A stretch of 64,000 nucleotides of DNA from Misgurnus anguillicaudatus (Eukaryota; Chordata; Actinopteri; Cypriniformes; Cobitidae), in contig NC_073342.2 in NCBI RefSeq assembly GCF_027580225.2, positions 13,427,001 to 13,491,000 of the forward strand, read 5' to 3'. The position numbers and the translations under genes are program-made. Within the stretch, counting starts at the first letter, position 1. Every line of letters starts with the position of its first letter. The notes under the pieces are model-generated. The model made no database searches and was not told the DNA's origin. It saw only the letters and a list, made by a program, of their open reading frames with translations. This document shows positions 22,691 to 33,140 of the stretch, piece by piece.

Positions 22691-24330
22691 GATAAAGATT
22701 GAATTGTGGTTGTGGTTTCTAAACCTTGTAGTCTTATCAACCATTTCAACGTTTTAACTTGGGTTCACTTGTTCGGCAGCCCTCTCTGCTCATTTCCCAC
22801 AACCCTCAGCAGTCTCTGTTTATGATTGCTCTCTCAGTGAGATCAGGATGGACGGATCAGAGCTAGACTTCAATCTGGAGAAAGTGAAAGGGAGTTTGGA
22901 TGAACGATGAGCAAAATGACTGGGTACTTAAAGAGCAAAGTCATTTTTGCAAACCCCTAGAGAAATAACCGCAAGTCATTCTGCATTCTCATTCCACGAA
23001 GAGTTGATTTCAGACTCCACATGTGCAATGTTCTTTAGTGCGGTGATTTAGTTGAAACTTCCTCTGAATGTTTCTCATCTCGGAGAAAGATCCCGCTCTC
23101 CCACGTGTGCCATTATAAAAGAGAAAGTGGCAAAAAATTAAGATGGAAAGAAAGAAAGCAGCGGCTCGGATACATCCCGCTCATGTAAACCAGGAAAAAT
23201 GAAGCCTTTAATTTTATTTATAATACCCTGACCTGCTTCAGCTCTTTCATCATTTTCTTTTATATTTTCCAATAGTGCTGACTGTAGTGAAACTGAACAG
23301 AAGAGTTTCGCTCCTATCTGAGCTTGAACTCGGTGTGCTGGCGGAGTAGATTGTAGCTTTTATTTCAGCGTGACTTTCTCTCAATGAGATTTGGAGAAGG
23401 TGACTTTTATCCCTATTGAAGAGAGCAGCACTTGCATACAGCACAGTTGAGAAAGATAGGTTGGGTGCAGAGGAGAGAGAGGGAGGATTAAAATCCACAG
23501 CACCCATTTACTTTGTGTTGGTTATCTTTGTGTTTGACTTGGACTGCGTTCTAGGTGGAAAGTGAGCTCTGGATTTTTGAAATACAAAGATGTATTATCT
23601 ATATGAAGTAATAGAGCCACACGCGCTGATATTTCAGAGCTTACTCTTCTATGTTTCATACGTTTTTTTGAGAAGGGAATGACCTGGAGAATTAACCAAG
23701 GTGGAAATAAAAGTAGGGCCACTTCTTGTACTGATACAGAAAAGAGCAAGCAAGAAAAATATTTTTTAAAAACCTTGCTATCCTGACAGGGATTAAATTA
23801 ATACATCTGTAACCATGAATTTAAGTTTGTTTAAAGTTCTCCAAGATTTCTTTATTTCTCTTTCTTAAATTCTAGCTAAGCTGTGCTGATGAAGCTACTT
23901 CGAAACTGTAGTTTTCTTAGCTGAAAATTTGCCTTAAAAGAAGTCAAGCTACAGTACATTATTCAGTACAGTTTTAAAAGGTATATTTTGAAATTATATT
24001 TAAAATTGTAGTTAGCCACACTATAGGTTACTTACAAATGTAGCTACTTTTGTTCAAACTACAGTAAACTGCAAAAGTCTTTGGCACATCATATGTTTCA
24101 CCAAAATAATCTCTTTATTCTATAAAAATATCCTTACATTTCAATTTTTTGTAATGAACATTTATAGAATTTATAATTTATAGTTTATTTATACTGTTTA
24201 TGGAAGCCATTTCGGAAAAACATTTTCCAACTTTTAGCATTAAATTACATTTAAACACATGATGGAGAGTAAAATGGACATTAAGTGAAACATCATTAAC
24301 ATCACTAGTTAGTCACTGTAAAAAAATTGC
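22691..24330. other. low-copy stretch, no gene seen
   Basis: 22790-23750 is non-repetitive and could hold conserved noncoding sequence. Around 23880-24070 the words GAAGCTACTTCGAAACTGTAG and AATGTAGCTACTTT suggest an old repeat fragment. Open frames at 23250-23507 and 23522-23749 (minus) have no recognisable domain. Confidence 0.4.
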
Positions 24331-24331
24331 A

Positions 24332-24905
24332 CAGTGGCGGGCAGTGACTTCTCTTCCGAGGGGCGCGAATTTAAAATATGTGTTCGGAGTGTCGTGTGGC
24401 TCGTCATGCCAAAATATGTGTTCGTTACGTCATGTTAACCTATGTGCATCATGTAAAAATATCTGTTCGGTGCGTTATGTGAACCTATGTGCATCATGCG
24501 TTATGTCAAAATATGTGTTTGGTGCGTCATGTTAACGTATGTGCATTATACGTCATGTCAAAATATGTTTTCGGTGCGTCATGTAAACCTATGTGCATCA
24601 TGTGTCATGTCAAAATATGTGTCCAAAGCATCATGTGAACCTATGTGCATCATGCGTCATGTCAAAATATGTGTCCGGTGCATCATTTAAACATATGTGC
24701 ATCATGGGTTGTCAAAATATGTGTTCGGTGCGTCATGTGATATATGAATCATGTCAAAATATGTGTTCGGTGCGTCATGCCAACCTATGTGCATCATGCA
24801 TCATGTCAAAATATGTGTTTGGTGCGTCAAAATATGTGTATCATGCGTCATGTTTAAATATGTGTCCGATGCATCATGTGACCCTATGTGCATCATGCGT
24901 TGTCA
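24332..24905. repeat. hAT-like end with internal about 53-bp tandem array
   Basis: The left end CAGTGGCGGGCAGTGACTTC matches the family at 16717-17090. From 24374 to 24905 a unit containing CAAAATATGTGTTCGGTGCG, TCATGTGAACCTATGTGCAT and CATGCGTCATGT repeats about ten times with drift and shortened units. No right terminus of the element is seen. Frames reading MSKYV...NLCASCV-type repeats are by-products of the array. Confidence 0.85.
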
Positions 24906-24911
24906 AAAAAT

Positions 24912-25159
24912 CATGTTTTCGGGTTCGTTCTCCGGAAGTCGCGTTGGTCGACCGCATAATTCATCAAGGTTTAATATTTCGGGTTTAATTTCAGAAAAGC
25001 AACCGTTACATTTCAAGGTAAGAATGAAACTACAATGATTGTATGTCTTAAAATAAATAAATCTTAATTTTCTAATGCATTTTAACTGAAATGTGAGAAC
25101 CTCAATGACGTATATGCGGTCGAGCAACGCGACTTCCGGAGAACGAACCCAAAAACATG
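24912..25159. mobile_element. foldback MITE with 47-bp arms
   Basis: Arms 24912-24958 and 25113-25159 are inverted copies with two mismatches in 47 (both contain GTTCGTTCTCCGGAAGTCGC or its complement). The 154-bp interior is AT-rich and has no coding content. It abuts the tandem array. The arms' low divergence suggests a fairly recent element. Confidence 0.8.
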
Positions 25160-28092
25160 TTCGGGACGTGTCTGGTGGAACTGGCACGAATGGCCATCCG
25201 AGCTGACATATGCAATGAAAAATACTTCTATACTGCATTTATTAATTTTAGTTCATCTAAGTTTGTGTTTACTTTTTAAAATCAAAAGTTGTATCTGTTA
25301 CCAATAGTTTATGCACAGTGAACAAATATATCCAAATGTATTGGCATTATCTAACATTACCAAATAATAATACATTCTGAAAAATGGAATTGCTCAGTGT
25401 TAGTTCATTATAGCTCATTCATTTACTAATGTTACAAAAGCAACCTCAGTGTAAATGTTATCAACATCATCTTTAACCACTCAAAAGAGTTGAAAGTGTT
25501 AAACCAGATAATAACAAATGAGGAAAAAAATGTCTATTGTAAATTTAATTGTCGACCACAGTGTTACAAAATTTACAAGGCTATTTTTTTCCCTCTGGAG
25601 TTTTGATGTTATGATAGGAATGAAACACAGTCATTGTGTTTTTGTTCCATTTTATGGCAGGTTTATTTGTTCCCATAAACAAATAGGTGCGTGAAGTTAT
25701 AAAACGCACATAAACCATGTAGCGCTTTACAAATTTTACACCACCTATTTTTCCGCCCTTGACGTACAGTCCACTTTTAACATGGTGGAAAATGTTTTGA
25801 CCGGTCATCTGTTAGCAATGGCAAGATTTGTGGGCTAACATCAAATAAACTCCAGGCTCCTTCAACTTGAGTGCGTAAGCGACTCCAAAAGTTAATGAAC
25901 ACATCATGCTGACCAGCGTTTCTTTCCTCTTGGATCCTGCCAGAACTGTATCGCTCAATCCTCGTGCTGTCGCTGATGAAGTTGGTGAATGAGCTGTTTG
26001 GGTATCATTGAAGCTCTACATCATGTTGAAAGTTTACAGAGTATTTTTGAGAGGTTGCTGTACAAATCCCGGTGCCGGGTTGTCAAATACGGATATTGCT
26101 TCTTGGAAGACGAGAATTCCAATTTTCTTTGTTGCTTTATCGTCAACTAAATTGAATTTTAAATCGTAATAGTACTTGAGAATTGATAAGGTGTTATATG
26201 GTTTCTAATTGGGTAACACTGAGCATTCGCAATGCAGGATTATGGGATGTAAATGTAACTTATTCAACTTTCAAACAGAGTTTAGATTTGCAAAATGCAA
26301 ATAAAGGCAAATCTTTGCACCCTCAGCATGAAAGCTCCTTTGTGCTGATCTGGGAGCATATTTTGCAACCCAAATCGCAGCCTTTCTCCGTTTAAGAGAA
26401 ACAGTAAAGCATCTTACCTGAGGGTAAAAAAGACCTTGAGAATCAAGGGTACAGGAAACGATAAATAAAAAAAATAATGTCACACCTGAGCCCCAAATCA
26501 ATCAAAGCCATAAATCGCATCATGCCTTTTGTTTTTAGCAGATTTCTTGCTCCCTAGCTTTAGTCACAGGAACCATGACCCCAAATTTAATAAAAGAACT
26601 GAAATGGTTCAGGAACAAAAAACCGAGTTAAAGAGAAAAACAATAAAGAAAGCTCAATGTGTTTGTACTTTGACTTCAAAAAAATCGGAAATATTTGCAA
26701 CCAAAGTTTGGTCAACTTTCTTTTTTCTTTCTAATCTTTATGTTTTTGTACCATTTTAGGAGGTTTCAGATAACTTTTAGAATAACTGTGTAAGGCTGCG
26801 TTTCATTGTAAGCTTTAGTAAATATAACAGATGCTTTCTACAAACTATGTACAGCGATAACGTGTACGATTCTTGTAATGAAGTTCCCAAGGATTTGTAA
26901 ATCCTGTTTTATATAACTTCCTGTTCTTTATCTCCCTTGTAATTGTCGCCCTTTTAGTGAATTAATATCCGTGCTATCCTCGTTTTAGGACAAATATGGA
27001 AGTGGCGGTTATACAGCATCTAAGACGCAGCTGTGGCTCCTTGCAGCTAATTCATTATGATGGCATAAAATAATATGATAGATCGTATGGGTAATAAAAC
27101 ATTAATTCATTATCTCACCAACGTGATTAGCGAGTTCCATACGTCTCAAGATGGTGAAAACAACACCCCACATCATTTCACTCTCCTCCATGTCTTTAAA
27201 AAGCTTCAGCGTTGTTATTGTGTAATTGTGACCTCTAGTGGTAAAAATTTACATATTATGCCTTTTATTGTTCAGGATACCTAACGGAGATCTCAGTTTT
27301 TGATGCGTAAAGTTACAAAGCAGACACAAACACAAATAAAACCCTGTTTAGCTTTGTTAACCCTGTAAGGCCCTAATATTACAACTTCAGATAAGGTCTA
27401 ATGAAATATACCTGTACATGTTTTTTCTCCTTAACCGCCCCTCCCAAAAATACTAAAAAGTCCTGTTGTTTAAACCTGCAATGCTTTTAAATGGGAGACT
27501 TTGTAAATAGATTTGTTTTCCTGGCCGTGAACTTACAAAACCTGCCTTGAATAACATAATCTTTTACTGAACTAAATAAATCAACACTCACGTAAGAAAA
27601 ATGCCTAAAGTATTTTCTGTGATTAGTTATGTGTCTAGATCATGCAGATTTTAAGATACAGCTGAATGTTTTGATTATATTAGATTTTGAGCTTGTTATG
27701 TCAATGTTGTCATTTTACAATGTTGGGACTGGGTAACAAAATTTACTCTTACCTGTTAAAATGTACTTTTTTAATCATTGTTTTGGTAGCAACAAAATAT
27801 AATATTGATTTTAAATATCTTTGATGCTATTTTGAGTTTTAATCAAAGTTTTAAGATTATTAAATACGTTTTTCAGGAAATGAATTATTAATTTGAGAAT
27901 TTAAAAGTATTTATGTAGCAATATTTGAAACTATCTGTATCTTGTTATTTATAAAATATACCTAGCTGGTCCTGTGCTCTTGTCTGGCCTTTGTTTGCCA
28001 AAATATCTGTTTGCTGCATGAGGGCCAGGTGATAATGTTTTGGAATGTGGGGTGGGGAGTAAAGGTGCTATTAGCATTATAAATTAAGGACA
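25160..28092. other. low-copy stretch, no gene seen
   Basis: Nearly 3 kb without a recognised element. 25640-25860 (CCATAAACAAATAGGTGCGT, ATTTTTCCGCCCTTGACG) may be an old repeat. 25860-27060 looks low-copy. Open frames at 25581-25808 (minus), 26271-26501 (minus) and 26529-26759 (plus) are short, lysine- or aromatic-rich and without domains. Confidence 0.4.
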
Positions 28093-28479
28093 ATAGACCC
28101 CTTCACGGTTCACGTCACAGGCGGTTCCCACTGCGCATGTTGGGGTCAGAAAAGTCATTACAGCAGATTGAGTTGCGTATTATTCGGTATCGTCAAAAAT
28201 GCCTACTTACGTCGTGGGCTGTGAAAATCGCACTAGGTCTTCCGTAAAGTTTTCAAAAAAAATACAACATCTGTGGCTGCAAGAAATTAACGTGCAGACT
28301 GGGACAATGCAAAGATCAAAGAGGCTTGTGTTTGTAGTGCTCACTTCATTTGAGGTAAGTCATCATTTTTCAGCCCTGTTAGATTAAATTATAAAGCCTC
28401 GATTCTATGAACAGTTTGACCCCATGCTGCGCGTGCACCCGATAGTCATTCAATGTTTACAAACCTTAAAGGGGTCTAT
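28093..28479 (+). mobile_element. P/THAP-type non-autonomous element
   Basis: Short inverted ends ATAGACCCCTT (28093) and AAGGGGTCTAT (ending 28479) enclose a segment with a start codon, a THAP-like reading and a splice donor. P-type transposases of fish carry an N-terminal THAP domain, so this looks like a remnant keeping only the first exon and the ends. No 7-8 bp duplication was confirmed. Confidence 0.5.
28199..28352 (+). pseudogene. broken THAP-domain first exon of a P-type transposon
   Basis: The frame begins MPTYVVGCENRT, close to the usual THAP start but without the first zinc-binding Cys. Around residues 24-28 the run HLWLQEIN resembles the tryptophan-containing helix region. The conserved CSxHF block is present but one frame off: the bases around 28333-28350 read C-S-A-H-F in the +1 frame, while the open frame gives VVLTSF. 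It therefore carries a frameshift. A consensus-like donor, GAG followed by GTAAGT, sits at 28350-28358, consistent with an exon boundary. This was a DNA-binding part of a transposase, now non-functional. An exapted host THAP gene is unlikely given the frameshift and the flanking inverted ends. Confidence 0.5.
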
Positions 28480-28742
28480 AAGCTCGCCAGACAGTATTGT
28501 GTGAATTTTGTGGAATGGGTGAATCCTTTGAAATGTGTAAGTGTGATTGGAATTTATTTGCATCAAGATTATTAAGCTAGAAATAGTCAGTGTGATTTTT
28601 ATATCAGAATGCTTCTAGCCAGGACTGTCTTATCTACAATGCATATGATGTCATTTATATCATCCAAATTTGAGATGGGACTCTGATATAACTGATGGTA
28701 TGTGCAATGCCTCTGAACTGAATTTTTTTCATTTTTTAAATA

Positions 28743-29358
28743 ACATTTAGTGAAATTTAGTACGGTCACTACCAGTGTTAGGGGTAACGCGTTATAAGTA
28801 ACTTGCATTATGTAATAATTTTACTTTTCTGAAGTAACGAGTAAAGTAAAGCATTACTTTTTAAATGTACACATTGATATATGAGTTACTTTTTCAAAAA
28901 AGTAATGCAAGTTACTTTTTTAGTTTTATTAATTTGATTAAAAAATATGTACTGAATTAAACTAAACGTGACATTATGCATTCTATGCGTACACGCCTGT
29001 GTGGGAACAGTTTGAGTCAGAAACAGAGCTGGCAGGCCAGAGCTCAACATTTTTGTGATGAAATATGCAATTTCTGAATGCAGAACTTGTCAGTCATAAA
29101 AAACACCTGCAAGGCCTGAAAGAAATCAAGAAAAATTAACGCAAAAGTAACTAAAAAGTAACGTAAGCATTATTTTCCATGAATAGTAAGTAACGCAATT
29201 AGTTACTTTTTTTGGGAGTAACTTACTATTGTAATGTGTTACTTTTAAAAGTAACTTTCCCCAACACTGGTCACTACACTTAATCACTACAATTTGATCA
29301 TATGAAAGTGGCCAGGCTGCTGTAAGTAATGTGATTACTACACCAAGAAACTTTGTGT
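28743..29358. repeat. short segmental duplication, filled copy
   Basis: 28743-28772 plus 29270-29358 align with 31190-31304 (AGTGAAATTTAG, GTCACTACACTTAATCACTA, GATTACTACACCAAGAAACT). Here the sequence is interrupted by the hAT element; the copy at 31190-31304 is uninterrupted. Confidence 0.85.
28773..29269. mobile_element. hAT-type MITE with perfect 8-bp TSD
   Basis: Starts CAGTGTTAGGGGTAACGCG and ends with the complement of CAGTGTTGGGGAAAGTTAC. The flanking 8-mers GTCACTAC at 28765-28772 and 29270-29277 are identical, the size expected for hAT. The subterminal regions are rich in AAGTAACTTTTT-type repeats on both arms. No coding sequence. The pre-insertion site survives at 31216-31223. Confidence 0.93.
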
Positions 29359-29359
29359 A

Positions 29360-29758
29360 GAATATGCTGATAAAAGTAAACAGCCTCCGTGGCACTTTCA
29401 GATTCAGAGTTCCCATTATTTGAACCAAGATCAGAGGCATCAGGGTTTGACGAATACGTCCAAATAAGCCCCAGAGGAAAACTCTCTCGGTTCCTTCACC
29501 GCAGTCACAGTGATTTCATTGTTTCAATCGAAGATTTCCCACTGCAGCACCGGCAATAACAAATGATGTCTGAATGATATCCACCAGCTGATCTGCTGTG
29601 TTCTTCAGCAATGTCACAATACAGAAATCCATATGATGCATGATTACTACATGCCTATATGTCTCTCTGGATTGTTTGTATTGCTTTAATGTCAAAATCT
29701 GAGTATTAAAATGGTCTAGGAGTATTAAAAATATTACTTAATAACTATTAAAACGTAA
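29360..29758. other. low-copy stretch, no gene seen
   Basis: No supported gene or element; non-repetitive and possibly conserved (GTCACAGTGATTTCATTGTT, CACCGGCAATAACAAATGAT). Confidence 0.35.
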
Positions 29759-29759
29759 T

Positions 29760-29930
29760 TGTAATGTATGATTGTCCAACATCTTTGCCTCTGTGATGTT
29801 GGGCTTAGGGGTGTTTTTTTATGATAATCATATGTTTTTGCATGATTTACATATGAATTCATATGAATTAGCCAACTGGTAAAATGTGTATGAATTCTTG
29901 TGAGATCGGGCTGTATAGCCCATGCATTAT
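29760..29930. repeat. dispersed repeat C (copy 1)
   Basis: Shares TGATGTTGGGCTTAGGGGTG, TTTTTATGATAATCATATG, TGAATTAGCCAACT and TCTTGTGAGATCGGGCTG with 38120-38365 and with the pieces flanking the satellite at 51818-51940 and 54147-54175. Class unknown. Confidence 0.6.
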
Positions 29931-30784
29931 TCCTTTCAAACAATCTTTAAAGTGACAAATTATTGTTTAAACCAAGAGTGTCCAATTTTGATCCTGTCGT
30001 GTTCTGCACACATTTAGATTCAACTAAACAAACGCTGCCAAAGCATCTCATTCAGGTCTTTATGGATACAGAAATCATTGATAAAATTCCTCTTTAGCAT
30101 TTAAACAGACTGTTTGTTGGCAAGTGAGCACAGCTGGCTGTTCAGTTGGTATCAACTTGACTTTACTACTCTGTAAGCCAGCCAGAAGCCCTCTAAAGTT
30201 AACATCACAGCGTCTAGTTGGAAAATGGTGTGAAGATTTGTTTAAGTGCTGCCAAGGTCTTTAGGCACAAGTTTACATGCCAGTAAAACTTTTCTTATCG
30301 TTTTTTTTTTCTTTCTCTTTCCTTATTCAGTCTCCAGAGGATGGGAAAACACTGGAGAGCTCTTGGAGAATTGAAGGCATTGTTGCCTGTTTCTTTGCTT
30401 TTAATTATGGTTAAATGAAAAATTGGCAAGGATGTCTGCCAGACCGCATGCCCTCAATAATCTCTCTGAGATTTCGTTTGCCTTTCTCAAGCATGTACTG
30501 CTATATTAATGAGTGTTTGCTGAACGAAATTTCAATTGAGTATAGGGAGAATAGTGCTCTGCATTTAAAGTGATTTATGGCAGAGTTCAGCAGACATCTT
30601 TAAAATATAGTCATGAGACGCATCACGTAAAGTATAATAAGTGTAAAAAACTTTAAAAACTTAAACGACTTATACGTCTGACAGCGTGCTGACATTTTAA
30701 ATAATCATTTTAGATTTTACAGTGCATCAAAATATATTTTTATTTTAAATATTTACTATTAAGGCATTGAAAAAGAATCCTACT
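29931..30784. other. low-copy, conserved-noncoding-like stretch
   Basis: No gene supported. 30310-30600 contains GCTTTTAATTATGGTTAAAT, ATATTAATGAGTG and TTTCAATTGAG in non-repetitive context, which resembles a conserved noncoding element. Inference only. Confidence 0.3.
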
Positions 30785-30905
30785 TGCTGGGTTGTTTCAA
30801 CCCGTATAGTTGGGTCAAAAATGGACAAACCCAACTTTTGATTCATAAATAACCCTATGCTGTTGTTTTTTTAACCAACTTTTTGGGTTGAAATAGCCCA
30901 ACTAT
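30785..30905. mobile_element. small palindromic MITE, TGGGTTGTTTCAACCC family (copy 1)
   Basis: GCTGGGTTGTTTCAACCCG and TTTTGGGTTGAAATAGCCCA are inverted relatives around a short core with AAACCCAACTTTTG. A second copy lies at 39035-39160. Confidence 0.6.
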
Positions 30906-30908
30906 TTA

Positions 30909-32191
30909 TGGAGCCAGGATGATCTCAATAATAATTTACGCAAAAAACACGATGCACACACACGCAGCCGCATAAAAACCTATTTCACGTGCACGATATA
31001 CATATAAATAACTTTAAAATATTTGTTAATTTAAAAAAACTAAAAATTGTTGAGTGAACTCATATTTTTAAGTTGAATATTTTAAATTCTAAGGCAGCAT
31101 GGAAACTTATTTTTTTAAGTAAAAAAACTAAACTTCTTTACCGTGTTCAGGAAAAGAATAAGAAAATAGCAAGAAAATGTGGGAAAGAAAAAAACATTCA
31201 GTGAAATTTAGTGCTGTCACTACACTTAATCACTACAATTTAATCATATGAAAGTGCCCAGGCTACTGCAAGTAATGTGATTACTACACCAAGAAACTTT
31301 GTGTTAAAAACAGGATGCACACACGCGTAGCCAAATTAGAGTAAAAAATAAAATAAAAAAAGTACAAAAATGTTATTTTTTTCGCATTATTGTTTGTTTT
31401 TTTATTTAAAAAATAAATATGTTTAAAATTCACGAGTTTATCGTGACTGTGAATGTGCGAATCGTCTTTTTCGTGTGTTTTTTAGACTTTCCTGGCAGCG
31501 CGCCTTCCCAACGTGGGTCACTCGTACTCTTTAGCCAATCAGATGCGAGCTCACCATTCAACCAATCATAACCCGCCAAGAGCACAGCACCAAAGGACCT
31601 CAGCTTTTGCAATCTGGCTTAATTACAACGGAAATGAAGCTTTACCCCATCAATCAACCATTGCGAACGAAGAGCGGGATGCATGTGTAAGTTATTACTT
31701 TATTTCATATTGTTTCATAAATTAATATTGCTAAAATAACACACATTTCCGTTGTAATTAAGCCAGATTGCACAAAAGGTGCGCAAAGCCGAGCTCCTTG
31801 AGTGCTGCGCTCTTGGCGGGTTATGATTGGTTGAATGGTGCGGTCACATTTGATTGGCTTAAGAGTACCAGTGACCCATGTTGTAGAAGGGCGCTGCGAG
31901 GAAAGTCTAAAAAACACACGAATCCAAGGCAATGCACAAGTCATGATAAACTCATGATTTTTAAACATTCAAAACTTTTCGTACACAGTTGTACAGTTGT
32001 GAATTGTTTTTCGTTTGTGAAATGTATTTTATGAAAATGTATTTTATTTTGTGCATTTGAATAAGTTTTTGTGAATATATATATAAAACCATATTCGTGC
32101 ACATGAATATGGTTTCATGTGTGTAAATTTGGCTATGCGTGTGTGCATTGTGTTTTTTGCGTGAATTATTATTGAGATCATTCTGGCTCCA
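30909..32191. mobile_element. 1.28-kb foldback element, TA target
   Basis: The ends TGGAGCCAGGATGATCTCAA (left) and the complement of TTGAGATCATTCTGGCTCCA (right) are near perfect, and TA is on both sides (30907-30908, 32192-32193). A second pair of long arms lies near the centre (about 31465-31640 and 31745-31935, including ATTACAACGG and CCGTTGTAAT, GGCGGGTTATGATTGGTTGA and its complement). The left arm is expanded by unrelated blocks: an AAGTTGAA-type MITE piece (31010-31145) and the segment 31190-31304. The terminal motif GATGCACACACGCGTAGCC is also repeated internally at 31311-31330. Confidence 0.75.
31190..31304. repeat. segmental duplication, empty-site copy
   Basis: Same sequence as 28743-28772 joined directly to 29270-29358, with a single GTCACTAC at 31216-31223. 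It records the locus as it was before the hAT at 28773-29269 inserted, and now sits inside the left arm of a foldback element. Confidence 0.85.
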
Positions 32192-32255
32192 TAAGTGTTG
32201 GACTTACCCATATTTGACCAAGCTATGCGTTAAAACAACCCCAAAAACATCCCGT

Positions 32256-32335
32256 GTACACCTGTCTTTAGCGTTGTCCACTTGTGATCCGATCAACAAA
32301 ACACATTTGAATACCATGTGTAAACACAGCATCTT
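32256..32335. mobile_element. end fragment of the 20670-21401 Harbinger family
   Basis: GTCCACTTGTGATCCGATCA followed by GAATACCATGTGTAAACACAG matches the right-end architecture of the element at 20670-21401. Only one end is present. Confidence 0.55.
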
Positions 32336-33084
32336 AAAATTTGTCTGTTTCTATTTTAGAATAAATATCCCAGAATGCTTTGGGAAACTTAGAGACATTG
32401 ATGGTGAAATCTGAATGGTTGCCTGCTGTTCTGTTTGGGCTCACCACAGGAGTTGAGCTGGTCTGGAGAGCGTCTGCTTTCTCTGCTTTTGTTCAGATTT
32501 GTTCTCCTAACTCTAGAGGGAATCTGAAGGGCTCGATATGGCAGTACTTGTTAAACCCTCTAAATTCAGACACCATACAGCTAATTTTGCACTTATAAAT
32601 GAATATCATTAAAATGTAAGATTTACTGTAGGAAAATGTATGCATGATTAGAATTAAGCCCTGTGGGGATATGGTGGAAAAAAATTATTTCTCGTTTCTC
32701 TTTGAATTGTCTCTCTCAAGTTTACTACAAACTAAATATTTTATATATGTTTTGAAGTAGAAAAGCCACTATATAAAATCCTTAAAATAGGAGCTATACA
32801 GTACAATATATGGGTTTGTCGTGACAGCAGAAATTGATTTAATCTCCATGTGGAATGGAAACAGAATAATTCATTTGTGACTTTACTAAATATGTTGAAA
32901 GTGATGTCAAGCATGTTAAGTGAACAAATCATTGCAATATGTTTTCATCCGTAAGAGACCCTGTTTGTCTGCACTAATGTACAGTAAACTAACAGAATGC
33001 ACCGTAAATGTCCCATGTGTGCATGAGGCGTATAGACTGTTTCAGCCACAACATAAACAAACAGCTTTTGTGGCTCAATCTTAA
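32336..33084. other. low-copy stretch, no gene seen
   Basis: No gene supported. Short frames at 32380-32598 (plus) and 32741-32932 (minus) lack recognisable domains. Confidence 0.4.
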
Positions 33085-33140
33085 AAGGTGCATTGTGTAA
33101 CTTTTAGAAAGATCTCTTGACAGAAATGCAATATAATATA
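33085..33140 (+). mobile_element. fragment of the AAGGTGCATTGTGTAAC MITE family
   Basis: Matches the left end of the 42420-42800 element (AGAAAGATCTCTTGACAGAA) and stops at TATA, exactly where a Tc1-like end begins. This suggests the Tc1 inserted at a TA inside this MITE. Confidence 0.65.

Noticed and set aside
24374..24905. Possible CRISPR-like array because of regular repeat spacing
   Set aside because: The units are contiguous tandem repeats without unique spacers, in a vertebrate genome.
24344..25038. Overlapping Cys-rich repeat frames resembling a small repeat protein
   Set aside because: They follow the 53-bp tandem array in several frames at once and have no start context or conservation signal beyond the DNA repeat.
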